From: Marinifilum fragile JCM 15579
GTDB lineage: Bacteria; Bacteroidota; Bacteroidia; Bacteroidales; Marinifilaceae
Assembly: GCF_001310955.1 (NCBI RefSeq)
Contig: NZ_BAZX01000004.1
Coordinates: 1 to 64,000 of the forward strand
Length of the DNA: 64,000 nucleotides
Reading direction: 5' to 3'
Below, piece after piece: positions 37,267 through 45,666 of this stretch. The translations under genes were made by a program, and so were the position numbers. The notes beneath the pieces are model-generated. The model saw nothing but the letters and a program-made list of their open reading frames with translations. It did no database searches and was not told where the DNA came from. The stretch's first letter is position 1. Each line of letters begins with the position of its first letter.

Positions 37267-39064
37267 AAGAAGTAAGCAGCCGGCAATAAAAAGTTATTTC
37301 TTTGGAAAAGGCTATAGAGATTTAGCCAATACAATAGCCGATGCCTGGAGGTTAAATTTAGAAAAAGCTCAAGATTATTTTGCAGAAGGAGGCTACTCCT
37401 TCGAGTTTGGTTTGGGTGCTTTTAAGAGTATTTACTATTGGGCTGCAGGTATTTGTGTTGTGGTATTCGGTACATCCTTATTTTTAGTTCTGAGTGTGAT
37501 TCATATTACCATATTGTTTCTGTTTTTCTTATTGGTATACCTGATGTTTTCGCTGGTATGGGCAATAGATGCTTTTTATCGCTTTAAAGAGAAGATATTT
37601 GCGGCCTGTCCGAATCAGGGATGTTATCAGAAACACAAACTGCCGGTTTATCATTGTCCAAATTGTAATGTAGGACACGATAGATTGTGGCCCAATTCAT
37701 ATGGTATTTTTAAGAGAACATGCGAATGTGGACATAAAATTCCTACTTCCTTTATCAACGGAAGGAATAAATTGTATGCTACATGTCCATCGTGTAAGAA
37801 CCCTATTCCAACGAAAGAGGGAAGACCAATTATTATTCCGATTGTTGGAGCAAGAAATGCAGGTAAAACCACTTATATGCATTCATTGGTGAATCAGATT
37901 GAATTGTATGCCAAAATGAAAAATTACAAGTTTAGCATCGAGAAATCATCTGAAGTAATTCATAAAAATGAGATCAGTAAATTAAACAGAGGTGAAAAAC
38001 TGCAGCCAACACAAAAAGGAACTTTGGTGGCCTTTAATTTTAACCTGATAAAAGGAAAAAGAAAGTATTCTTTTTATATCTACGATGCTGCCGGCGAGAC
38101 CTATCAGAAATCAACCGATGTGGAAAGGCACATGTTTTACAACTATTTTAATGCACTGATTTTCATTATAGATCCTTTCTCGTTTACCATTATGAGAGAG
38201 AATTATGCCGAAATGATTCGAAAGAGCAATCAGATTAATGCCAACGAAATTGTTGATATTGACGATACCTATGATATTTTGGTTACAAGTTTGGAAAAAA
38301 GCTTTGGTGTAGGCGTTAAAGATAAAGTTGCAAAGGAAACAGCTTTTGTAATTTCGAAGGCCGATTTGGTTGAAGATGAATTAAAACTTGGCAGTGAGCC
38401 AATAAATACCAATGTGAAAGAATTCATTAATTCCAATAGCGAAACCGATCTGATTGGTAACATTGCAAGTAAGTTTTCGAAGGTTCGTTATTTTAGTGTT
38501 ATCTCCAAAGGGAAAGATTCAGAGAGAGTTGAAAGTCCATTTATGTGGATTTTTAAACGGGAATTGATGAAACGCAGAATGAGACGGCTTGTTTTCAATT
38601 CTATTCTGTTGTTATTTCTTGGAGCATGTGGATTTGGAGTTTACAGTGCGAGAAATCACATCGCCGTAGCAGCATATTATGTCGTTGATGGATTTAAGTC
38701 GATTAATTTCAGTATACCTAAGAGCAAAAAAACACCTCAGGTTCAGCCGGTAAAAGTGAAACAGTACATTAGTATCGCAACACTTAATGTTCGCGAAAGA
38801 GCAAATTCATCAGCAAGAGTACTTGGAAAGTTCTATAAAAATGATGTAGTTAGTGTATATCTGTTTATTGGAAACTGGGCAAAAGTCGACTACAAAGGGA
38901 AAAAAGCATTTGTGTTCGCAAAATACATTAAACCATACGACTCATCAGCTCAGGTGAATAAAAAGCAGGTTGTTGGCAAGAAGACCGACAATTTGAAAAA
39001 TCGTGTTACAACAAAAACAGCTGCTCCTCCTGTAAAGAAAAAGATTCTTGACAAGCCAAATTAG
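37259..39064 (+). CDS. Membrane GTPase with zinc ribbons and SH3b domain
   Basis: I choose ATG 37259 (MFKRSKQP) over the upstream start at 37235. About 601 residues: two membrane helices (about 60-110), two zinc ribbons (CPNQGCYQKHKLPVYHC and CPSCKNPIP), a G domain with P-loop GARNAGKTTY (about 198-207), DAAGET switch II and SKAD base motif, another membrane helix (about 445-465) and a C-terminal SH3b module (LNVRERANSSARVLG) followed by a Lys-rich tail. The SH3b would lie outside the cell membrane if three helices span it, linking the GTPase to the envelope. Confidence 0.75.
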   Translation: MFKRSKQPAIKSYFFGKGYRDLANTIADAWRLNLEKAQDYFAEGGYSFEFGLGAFKSIYYWAAGICVVVFGTSLFLVLSVIHITILFLFFLLVYLMFSLVWAIDAFYRFKEKIFAACPNQGCYQKHKLPVYHCPNCNVGHDRLWPNSYGIFKRTCECGHKIPTSFINGRNKLYATCPSCKNPIPTKEGRPIIIPIVGARNAGKTTYMHSLVNQIELYAKMKNYKFSIEKSSEVIHKNEISKLNRGEKLQPTQKGTLVAFNFNLIKGKRKYSFYIYDAAGETYQKSTDVERHMFYNYFNALIFIIDPFSFTIMRENYAEMIRKSNQINANEIVDIDDTYDILVTSLEKSFGVGVKDKVAKETAFVISKADLVEDELKLGSEPINTNVKEFINSNSETDLIGNIASKFSKVRYFSVISKGKDSERVESPFMWIFKRELMKRRMRRLVFNSILLLFLGACGFGVYSARNHIAVAAYYVVDGFKSINFSIPKSKKTPQVQPVKVKQYISIATLNVRERANSSARVLGKFYKNDVVSVYLFIGNWAKVDYKGKKAFVFAKYIKPYDSSAQVNKKQVVGKKTDNLKNRVTTKTAAPPVKKKILDKPN

Positions 39065-39075
39065 ATGTATCCTTA

Positions 39076-39930
39076 ATGAATAATAATCAGACGGTTTGGA
39101 TTGATGGGAAAAAGCAAGTGTCAAACGAAATTCTGAAATTATCTGAAGGTAGACATGTGATAACAACATGGCAGCAAGGACATAAAACCCAGAATAAAAC
39201 TATTCGTTTAAAAGCGGGAGAGGTTAGAAAGTGGAATTCACCAAGTCTTCCTGTTCTGAATTCTTTTAACGAACAGGTAAATGGATTGGAAATTAAGATG
39301 AAAGCTGTTGAAGGTGGAATTTTTACAATGGGCGATGGCAAAAGAACAAACCGACCAAGACATTTGGTTGCTATCGATGGATTTTATGTGTCCGAACAAT
39401 ACATTACCTACAAGTGGTTTCTGGAGTTTCTGAATGATGCCAAAGTATCTTATTTCGATGTGATTTCGACAAGTGGCAATAAGCAATACATACGATTCGA
39501 CGATTCGATTGCACCCATTAAATATGCCTACGGAAAATATTCTCTGAAAAATGAATCACTTGCCGATAAACCTGTACAGAATGTTAGCTGGTATGGCGCA
39601 ACGGCTTTTTGTAAGTGGCTAGGCGAAAAGTCGGGTAAGAAATACCGATTGATTACCGAGGCCGAATGGGAGTTTGCAGCAGGTGGAAACGATATTGCTC
39701 AAAGATATATTAAAGGTGAAGGATTTAAATTGCAAAGAGAATGGTGTCTGGATACCTATCTGAGTAATTTTTATCAGGAATCTCAGTACAATGAATTGGC
39801 GCTAAATCCTTGTAATACAAAAAATAAGAAGGATAAGGTAATTCGGGGAAGAAGAGGTTCCGATTTCAGAAGTCGTAGTTACAATTTAAGTAATAACAGG
39901 GCAGCAACATTCAGGGTAGTGTGGAATTAG
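39076..39930 (+). CDS. FGE-sulfatase/C-type-lectin-fold recognition protein
   Basis: 284 residues. Residues 1-75 are a small domain rich in Trp, Lys and Thr. The rest is an FGE/SUMF1 domain: VEGGIFTMGDGKRTNRPRH, PVQNVSWYGATAFCKWLGEK, YRLITEAEWEFAAGG, REWCLDTY, and the ending VIRGRRGSDFRSRSYNL..FRVV. Active FGE enzymes need C-terminal Cys residues near the RGGSW/CRSAxR motif; here that Cys is not seen, so a binding role is likelier than formylglycine formation. FGE-fold modules are known as hypervariable targets of diversity-generating retroelements, but no reverse transcriptase is in this window. Confidence 0.78.
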   Translation: MNNNQTVWIDGKKQVSNEILKLSEGRHVITTWQQGHKTQNKTIRLKAGEVRKWNSPSLPVLNSFNEQVNGLEIKMKAVEGGIFTMGDGKRTNRPRHLVAIDGFYVSEQYITYKWFLEFLNDAKVSYFDVISTSGNKQYIRFDDSIAPIKYAYGKYSLKNESLADKPVQNVSWYGATAFCKWLGEKSGKKYRLITEAEWEFAAGGNDIAQRYIKGEGFKLQREWCLDTYLSNFYQESQYNELALNPCNTKNKKDKVIRGRRGSDFRSRSYNLSNNRAATFRVVWN

Positions 39931-39956
39931 GTGTGTGTAGCTTTACTATTAATATC

Positions 39957-39990
39957 AATGCACATTCTGCCAGACAGTATGTGCATTTTT
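39957..39990 (+). terminator. Terminator of the conflict operon
   Basis: AATGCACAT pairs with ATGTGCATT over a 13-nt loop and is followed by TTTC. It lies just before the convergent GDPD stop. Confidence 0.75.
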
Positions 39991-40826
39991 CAATTCTTAT
40001 TTGTAATAATACCATCCACACCAATGTATTCCATTCGGTTGACAACAGAAGGAGAATCGCAGGTCCATGCATTTACCTTTTTGTTGAGTTGATGCAATTT
40101 TTGAACAATGCCTTCCGACAGAAAAAAGCAGTTGATGTTGTAGGATGTAATGTAATCCTTAGGCTTGAACAGGTGCGGTATTGTACCGAAAGCAATGTTC
40201 AGCGATGGAATGACAAATACTTCCAGCTTATGAAGTTCAAGACTTGGTGCCAGTTGATGAACCTTCTCCAAAACATCCTCGTGAAAGCTTTGAACAATGC
40301 ACCAGTTTTCTGCTTTGTATTGCTGAATGCAGTCCACAACTTTTTTTTCGATTCCCGGGTAGTAGGAGCTTTTATTTTTGATTTCGATGATCAATTTTGC
40401 TTGCCCATTTACACAATTCAAAACCTCTTGTAGCAATGGCACTGTTTCACCTTTAAATTCTGAAGAATACCATGCGCCTGCATCCAAACTTTGAATGTAT
40501 TGCCAATCCAGGTTTTTAATTCTTCCCTTGCCATCGGTAGTTCGGTTTACCTTATTGTCATGCATTACACATATCTTGCCATCTTTACTGAGGTGAACAT
40601 CGATTTCTATCATATTTGCACGATCGTTTAGCGCTTGTTTCACCGCAGCCAGTGTGTTTTCTGGCGCATTGGCAGAGGCTCCACGATGTGCGATGACCGA
40701 TAGGGTGGAATGAGTCATAGTCTTCGAAAAAGTAGTGATTTTAATGTAATGAAATCCTCCATACAAAATGGGGATGCATAACATTAGCAGTAGTATTTTC
40801 TTGTATTTTCTTTTTTTAGTTGTCAT
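39990..40826 (-). CDS. Membrane-anchored glycerophosphodiester phosphodiesterase
   Basis: 278 residues: one N-terminal membrane helix (about 10-28), then the GDPD TIM barrel. The catalytic set is complete: IAHRGASANAPENT (His, Arg), EIDVHLSKDG (Glu, Asp), MHD (second His) and a late EIKNK. It hydrolyses deacylated glycerophospholipids. It begins 11 bases after the STAND NTPase stop, so the two form an operon. In this setting it could act as a membrane-lipid effector, but ordinary phospholipid salvage is equally compatible. Confidence 0.85.
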   Translation of the reverse strand: MTTKKRKYKKILLLMLCIPILYGGFHYIKITTFSKTMTHSTLSVIAHRGASANAPENTLAAVKQALNDRANMIEIDVHLSKDGKICVMHDNKVNRTTDGKGRIKNLDWQYIQSLDAGAWYSSEFKGETVPLLQEVLNCVNGQAKLIIEIKNKSSYYPGIEKKVVDCIQQYKAENWCIVQSFHEDVLEKVHQLAPSLELHKLEVFVIPSLNIAFGTIPHLFKPKDYITSYNINCFFLSEGIVQKLHQLNKKVNAWTCDSPSVVNRMEYIGVDGIITNKN

Positions 40827-40837
40827 GATTTCTGTTT

Positions 40838-43800
40838 TTAAAATTCGATGCCAAAAAGTTTATCAAACACATGGGTCGATAGTTTCTTGAACCATCCTTT
40901 GTAATTTTCCACCTCGGTTCCATATTGCATAATTTGCTTGAACGAGGCGCTAATTTTCGGATCGTTTTGCAAAGACCAAATGATAAAATTACCAAACTTA
41001 TGGGTTAATAAATCGCCAATGTTCTCATAGGATTGATTGTAGTTGATCAACTCTTCGCGAAACTTGTCAATTTCCGGGAAGGAAGAATTTCTCAAGTTGT
41101 TGTAAATGAAGAAATCTACTTCCTTGTGATGGTAGCTTTTAATGGTACCCAGGGTTTTACACAAAAAGGTTCTGATATCGTCCTGGTAATTGGCACGATC
41201 CACTTGTATGGCATCCAAATCTCTTATTGTGGATTCGTGCTGTATCTTATTCATCGTATATTCGAACAATTGAAGCGCACTTTTGTGGTAACCAAAATCG
41301 GTAACCAAAACCGCAATATTTTCGATACAGCAGTACAGCAATTCCTTGTCCATTTTCTGCATGGCTTCGTCAATCAGCTGGTAGAAAATCGGCATCGGAT
41401 ACTCATCTTCCTCTCGTTTATTCCCATCGCCATATTGCACGCAATAGGCTGCACCATACCAATTGAGTGTATATTGCTTGTAAGGCTTGTTGTTGTTGGC
41501 TTCGTAATTGTTGTGAGCGAAATACACGCCTTTACATCTTGCAGTCCAATTGTAGGTAAGTGTTGAAAACAATCGCATGGCTTCCTGATCGGGATTTTCG
41601 ATTGCAATAAGATATCGGAACAATACGTATAAGGTAGACATCTGCATGTAATCCACACACGGATGTGCAACATCGGCCTCGTTTACCTGCTGCACGATAT
41701 ACTCTATGCGTTTCCAATCCTGGAAGGCTTGCATGATCAGGACTCTTTCCAGCATAAAGAAGCTGTAAGCATCACCCGAATACATGGCTTCCATTACCAA
41801 AGGGTGAAGATCGGTAAAATCATCCTTGTCGTTGGTCAAGTAATCCAGCAGTTGGTTGTAGCCTTGGTGCGACCATTCTCCATTCTTGCTTCCAACAGGT
41901 ATTTTATCCCAGAAATGCTGGTATTCAATCCCATTGTTCACATATTCCGACTGAACGGTTGCCAGTTTTCGCAAGGTAAACTTCTTCAAAACCGGGAATA
42001 CAATACTAAATTCAGTTAGGATTTTGATCCATTGATTGATAATCTTAAAAGTGAATTCGTAATCTTTGCTAAGATCTACATTCTTTTTGCTCGAAAGATC
42101 TTCCACAATTAAAAGAGTACTGATTCGAATGGCAGGTTCGAACACATGTTTCTTCAATGAATCGTTCCAGAAATTAAAAATGACATTTGATTTGGTCATT
42201 TTACCTGCAAGATGATCCAGAATTTCGAATCCAAGGTTTTTATCCAGCTTGGTTATGTAATAAACATACAAACTCACAATATCTCTTACCCTTGAAACCG
42301 GGTTGGCCATGGCATGCAGCAAAGATGAAACCGGATGTTTGTCTTTGGGATACAATTGATTTTGGTAGATATCCGATTTAAAGATTTCATAAATGGCGTA
42401 AATCGCAATCTTTTTCACCTGTATGGTGGGCGATAAATCGTTCAATATCTGGTTTCGCTCTTGCAAGCGTTGTTCATATTTTGTGGATTGGCTGTTGGTT
42501 TTTTTTTTGCTGTAGTCTTCCAACAATTTTTCCAACTTGTCAAGGCGTTTTCCTTTTTCGTTTGAATCTTCGCTATTGTGCGATAACATTTGTTCCAGCA
42601 AGCTCCATAGTTGATGGTAATCTTCCTGCAAAATCACCGAAAGGGCATCTATAACCAATTGTTGTACCTCGTAATTGTTATCGTAAGCCAGGCTTAATAT
42701 GGTTTTAGGATCGTTGTTTTTGTCCAAATAATCCTGAAGCAGTGCAGAGCGCAAGGCATTGCGAACTACCGCGTAATTTTTACCTGTATGCAGGGCTGTT
42801 TTATACGATTCGGGAGGAATGGGCAATGCTGGATGAACCAATTTTATATTTTCTTGTTCCTTAAAAATGCGGGCAAACAAATATTCCTGATAACGTTCGT
42901 AAACAAATCGAATTTCATTGATACTATTTTTCTCCTCAATTTTCAGAATTCCCTTTTCAATCAAGGCTTCAAAAGGAAGACTGAACTCAAAATCATCATT
43001 GTAAAAAATGCTTTTGCTTAACTTGTGCAAAGGGTAATCTTCATCGTCATATGCCGAAATCAATTGTTCAACATGAATGGAATCACCATCTGATTTCCAA
43101 AGGTATTTGGCAATTTTATTGAGCAGTACGTATTCGCGTTTGTTTTTACCGGTTGGCGTAATTCCTTTCTCCTTTAACAGATTTTCAAATAGATGATTGG
43201 AATGAAACAAACGAATGTCCTTTGGCAATGCTTGCTTTTGAAAAACCAGTGACGACATTTTTAGGATCAGCGGATCGGTTAAACGATTCCTGATCAAATT
43301 GAAATCGGAATGAAAGAGTTCCTCGCTGCTGGTTTTGAGTTGATATTTTTGCTGATACTTTTGGTAAGTACACTTTAATTCCGATTCGCTCAAGTGCTGA
43401 ATGGTGGTGTGCTCCTCTTTTCTTTGATTGGAATAGTACAAATCATGTTTAATGCTCGATGCTTCCAGTTCAATCAGTTCTTTCCAGGTATAGGAACGAC
43501 AACTGATTACAATTTTTAGGTCGGGTAAATTGTGTTTGATGAAATACTTGTCGATTACGGTCAACAACTCAATGGGACCTTTCTGATTTTTCAGCGAAGC
43601 TTTATCGAAATAATCTACACACTCGTTAATCGCATCGAAAAAGAGGTGAATTTTCTTTTCTTGTTGCTGAGCCAGAATTTGCAAATTGGTCAAGAGTGTT
43701 TCCAGTTTGAGTTCGCCAAATGCAGTTTGAAAATACTCTTCCACACCAATGTTTGAGAAAATTTTACTGTTGATACAGATTACACATTCGTCCTTCTTTA

Positions 43801-44760
43801 GCAATTCTGAAGCCCAGTGGCAAATTTGATTGGTTTTTCCACTTCCGGCATTGCCCAATAGAACAAATGCATTTGATGCTGAATCAATAAACTGATCAAA
43901 TGAATTGCTAACCAGACTGCGATCGGTAAAAACTTCGGCATCATACTTTTCTTTCGACATTTCTGCCAAAAAACCGTAGGCTGATTTTTCGATTCCTCCA
44001 GGTAGTCGTCCCACCTTTTTCTGCTTTGCAAAAGTGATATGCCCTCCTTTTTTCTCTCTTCGATAATGGCGTATTCCTTTTGCAAATCCAACATCAAAAG
44101 CCCTACTGCAAAATTGATGGTGTAATCGCGAAACTCGGTGGTACAGTTTCCGGTTATTAAACTTTTGACTTGCTTAAAATCATCTGCATCCAAATCAAAA
44201 CTTTTCAGGATTTCCTTGTCCGATAAAATTTTAATTTCCTTTAAAAACTGATCCGTAATCATCCGGCATCCTTTCAACGTGTTTATGGCATCGAGCAGTA
44301 TTTTTTCTTGTATAAACTCGTGAAGCTCCTTTTGTAAGCGCAGTAATTCATTTTGTTTTCCTTTTTCTTTCCAAGCATTTGTATTTTCATCGATAATGCT
44401 TTTTAGCTCTTGGCTTTGAGCGATCAGAAACTGATGCTTTTGCTCATTAGTATTCAGGCTTGTATAATCACTTAATATGCTCAGGCAATCTTTGGCACAG
44501 AATGTTGTTTGTGTGTTTTCACTTGCAATTACTTCGTCCATCTGTCTTTGCCAATTGATCATGGAACCGTTCAAAATGGCTTGGATATATTGTAAGAGTG
44601 TTTGGTTTACATGATTCTTTATTTTGGAAGCCGTTTTTAACTTCTCCTTGTATTTGTGGTTCAGAAATTCTTTACGGATTAGGGTTCTGATTTCGCATCC
44701 GTTTGCTTTTACTTCTGCCTCGGCAAAGTATCGAATGGTAGGGGTTTCTGTTACAAGCAT
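40838..44760 (-). CDS. Large STAND-type NTPase (single frameshift)
   Basis: Two frames overlap at 43798-44014 and combine to about 1,307 residues if one A (T on the plus strand) is restored in the A6 run at 44048-44053, giving ERKKGGHITFAKQKKVGRLPGG. The N-terminal 250 residues are helical. The NTPase has Walker A LLGNAGSGKTNQ, Walker B IHLFFDAINECVD and the sensor-like VISCRSYTW. The C-terminal 800 residues are helical repeats, as in STAND proteins that detect invaders by oligomerisation. It is co-transcribed with GDPD. The frame break is probably a sequencing error. Confidence 0.78.
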
Positions 44761-44866
44761 ATCGTTTGGTTTTCAGTAGATAGAAAAAACAATTGACACC
44801 TTAGACTTCGAATTTTAAGCTAAAATCAAAGCGGTACGATGTAATTGATTTCACCATCATTTTTTT

Positions 44867-45141
44867 TTGGAAATGGAAGTTTCCAATCATTTCCAAAATT
44901 AAGATTTGGGTTCTGCCTAGTTTTGTTCATAGAAATTTCAACCGAATGTTTATTTCGTTCGAACTTGGTTAGCTACCAAAGATAATAAACATTCTTAAAG
45001 AGTGAACATAAGCAATTCGAAAATTGCTATGAAAGGACGATTTCTCGTTTTGCAAGCTGTTCACTCATCCTTTCAAACCCTTTTTAACAGGACACCATAG
45101 GGTGTTCAAATTAAACGCTCACCATATCGTAATGGGCGAGC
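44867..45141 (+). other. Structured intergenic region (possible regulatory RNA leader)
   Basis: The 408-bp gap between the STAND gene and the lipoprotein contains no gene but several long inverted repeats: TTGGAAATG/CATTTCCAA (44867-44896), GAATGTTTAT/ATAAACATTC (44944-44994), GAGTGAACA/TGTTCACTC (45000-45066) enclosing AGCAATT/AATTGCT (45011-45028) and ACGA/TCGT, then GGACACC/GGTGTTC (45090-45107, one G-T pair) and an imperfect GCTC-CC/GG-GAGC hairpin. TGAAAGGA (45030-45037) can also pair with TCCTTTCA (45068-45075), crossing the GAGTGAACA stem as a pseudoknot or switch. The arrangement is seen; function is inferred. Confidence 0.5.
44918..44925 (+). promoter_or_regulatory. -7 element TAGTTTTG before structured leader
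   Basis: It matches TAnnTTTG; a transcript from about 44932 would carry the hairpins at 44944-45141 as leader of the small lipoprotein gene. No clear -33 box is seen. Confidence 0.4.
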
Positions 45142-45168
45142 CATGTCAAAAATTTAAAACAAAACACA

Positions 45169-45471
45169 ATGAAAACAAATACATTTTTTTATATGCTTTT
45201 AATCGCTCTATTCGCTTTAACTTTTGTTAGCTGTGATAAAAATGATGAATTGACTAATATTGATGAAATGTCAAAATTGGATAATGATTCGATTTCAGAA
45301 ATAGATGTTTATAGATCTGAGATTGATGATGAAACCATTCCTGATTCTACAGGATTAAAGATTTTTAATAAAAAATATGATTTCGACTCAATAGGAAATG
45401 AAGTAATCAAGATACAATACCGATCTGAGACTGATGACGAGGTAATTCCAGATACAACTGGACTTTCATAA
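45169..45471 (+). CDS. Small lipoprotein with duplicated YRSExDDExIPDxTGL motif
   Basis: 100 residues: signal peptide with lipobox TFVSC (lipidated Cys about 22), an acidic linker, and two copies of a 16-residue motif (48-63 and 84-99) that differ at four positions. I know no family. Very acidic, secreted and small, it could be a surface or signalling lipoprotein. It is isolated between a structured leader and terminator hairpins, so it is an independent unit. Confidence 0.65.
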   Translation: MKTNTFFYMLLIALFALTFVSCDKNDELTNIDEMSKLDNDSISEIDVYRSEIDDETIPDSTGLKIFNKKYDFDSIGNEVIKIQYRSETDDEVIPDTTGLS

Positions 45472-45505
45472 GAAGAAGCTAATTTAGCTTATGAAAGCTA
45501 TTTTA
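45464..45505 (+). terminator. Hairpin overlapping the lipoprotein stop
   Basis: TTTCATAAG (45464-45472) pairs with CTTATGAAA (45488-45496), followed by an AT-rich tract. An alternative inner hairpin is AAGCTAA/TTAGCTT. It is likely the terminator of the small lipoprotein gene. Confidence 0.55.
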
Positions 45506-45582
45506 AATATTTTTTGTAAATATTGTTAGCAATAACAATTTCTTATTAATTAAGAGTGAATATCTAAAATATGTTTATTTTT

Positions 45583-45614
45583 AAGAAGTCGTTCCAAATT
45601 TGGAACGACTTCTT
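45583..45614 (+). terminator. Perfect 16-bp palindrome terminator
   Basis: AAGAAGTCGTTCCAAA is followed directly by its complement and a T-rich stretch. It lies before the kinase start and rules out the upstream in-frame start at 45571. Confidence 0.8.
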
Positions 45615-45666
45615 TCTTAATCAACAAAAAATACTAGGTGTATGCCTAAGAATTAATCATATACAC

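Larger units (their letters stand above)
27730..39930 (+). other. Predicted chaperone/GTPase conflict operon
   Basis: Ten plus-strand genes with gaps of 1-13 bases or small overlaps (one 80-base gap holding a hairpin) and a terminator at 39957. Contents: DA1-like peptidase, GrpE, Hsp70, zinc-ribbon/FN3 scaffold, GTPase, GAP1-like protein, small membrane protein, membrane GTPase-SH3b, FGE-fold protein. Domain mixing of GTPases, GAP1-type partners, proteolysis and FGE-fold recognition is the style of NTP-dependent conflict systems predicted in multicellular or social bacteria. The operon unity is seen; the defensive role is inferred. Confidence 0.6.

Noticed and set aside
39840-39930. Diversity-generating retroelement
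   Set aside because: The FGE C-terminus resembles a DGR variable region, but no reverse transcriptase, accessory protein or template repeat is visible in the window.
39921-40433. 170-residue plus-strand frame opposite GDPD
   Set aside because: It is antisense to a gene with intact catalytic motifs and passes through the operon terminator; a shadow frame.
41033-41566. 177-residue plus-strand frame opposite the STAND gene
   Set aside because: Shadow of the minus-strand coding sequence; no start context or domain.
27730-44760. Integrative mobile element
   Set aside because: No integrase, transposase, att repeat or tRNA target was seen at the borders; the island may be horizontally acquired but no mobility gene supports it.
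45571-45666. Upstream start of the TPR histidine kinase
   Set aside because: It would place the N-terminus in a 16-bp terminator palindrome, and the later ATG gives a clean signal peptide.
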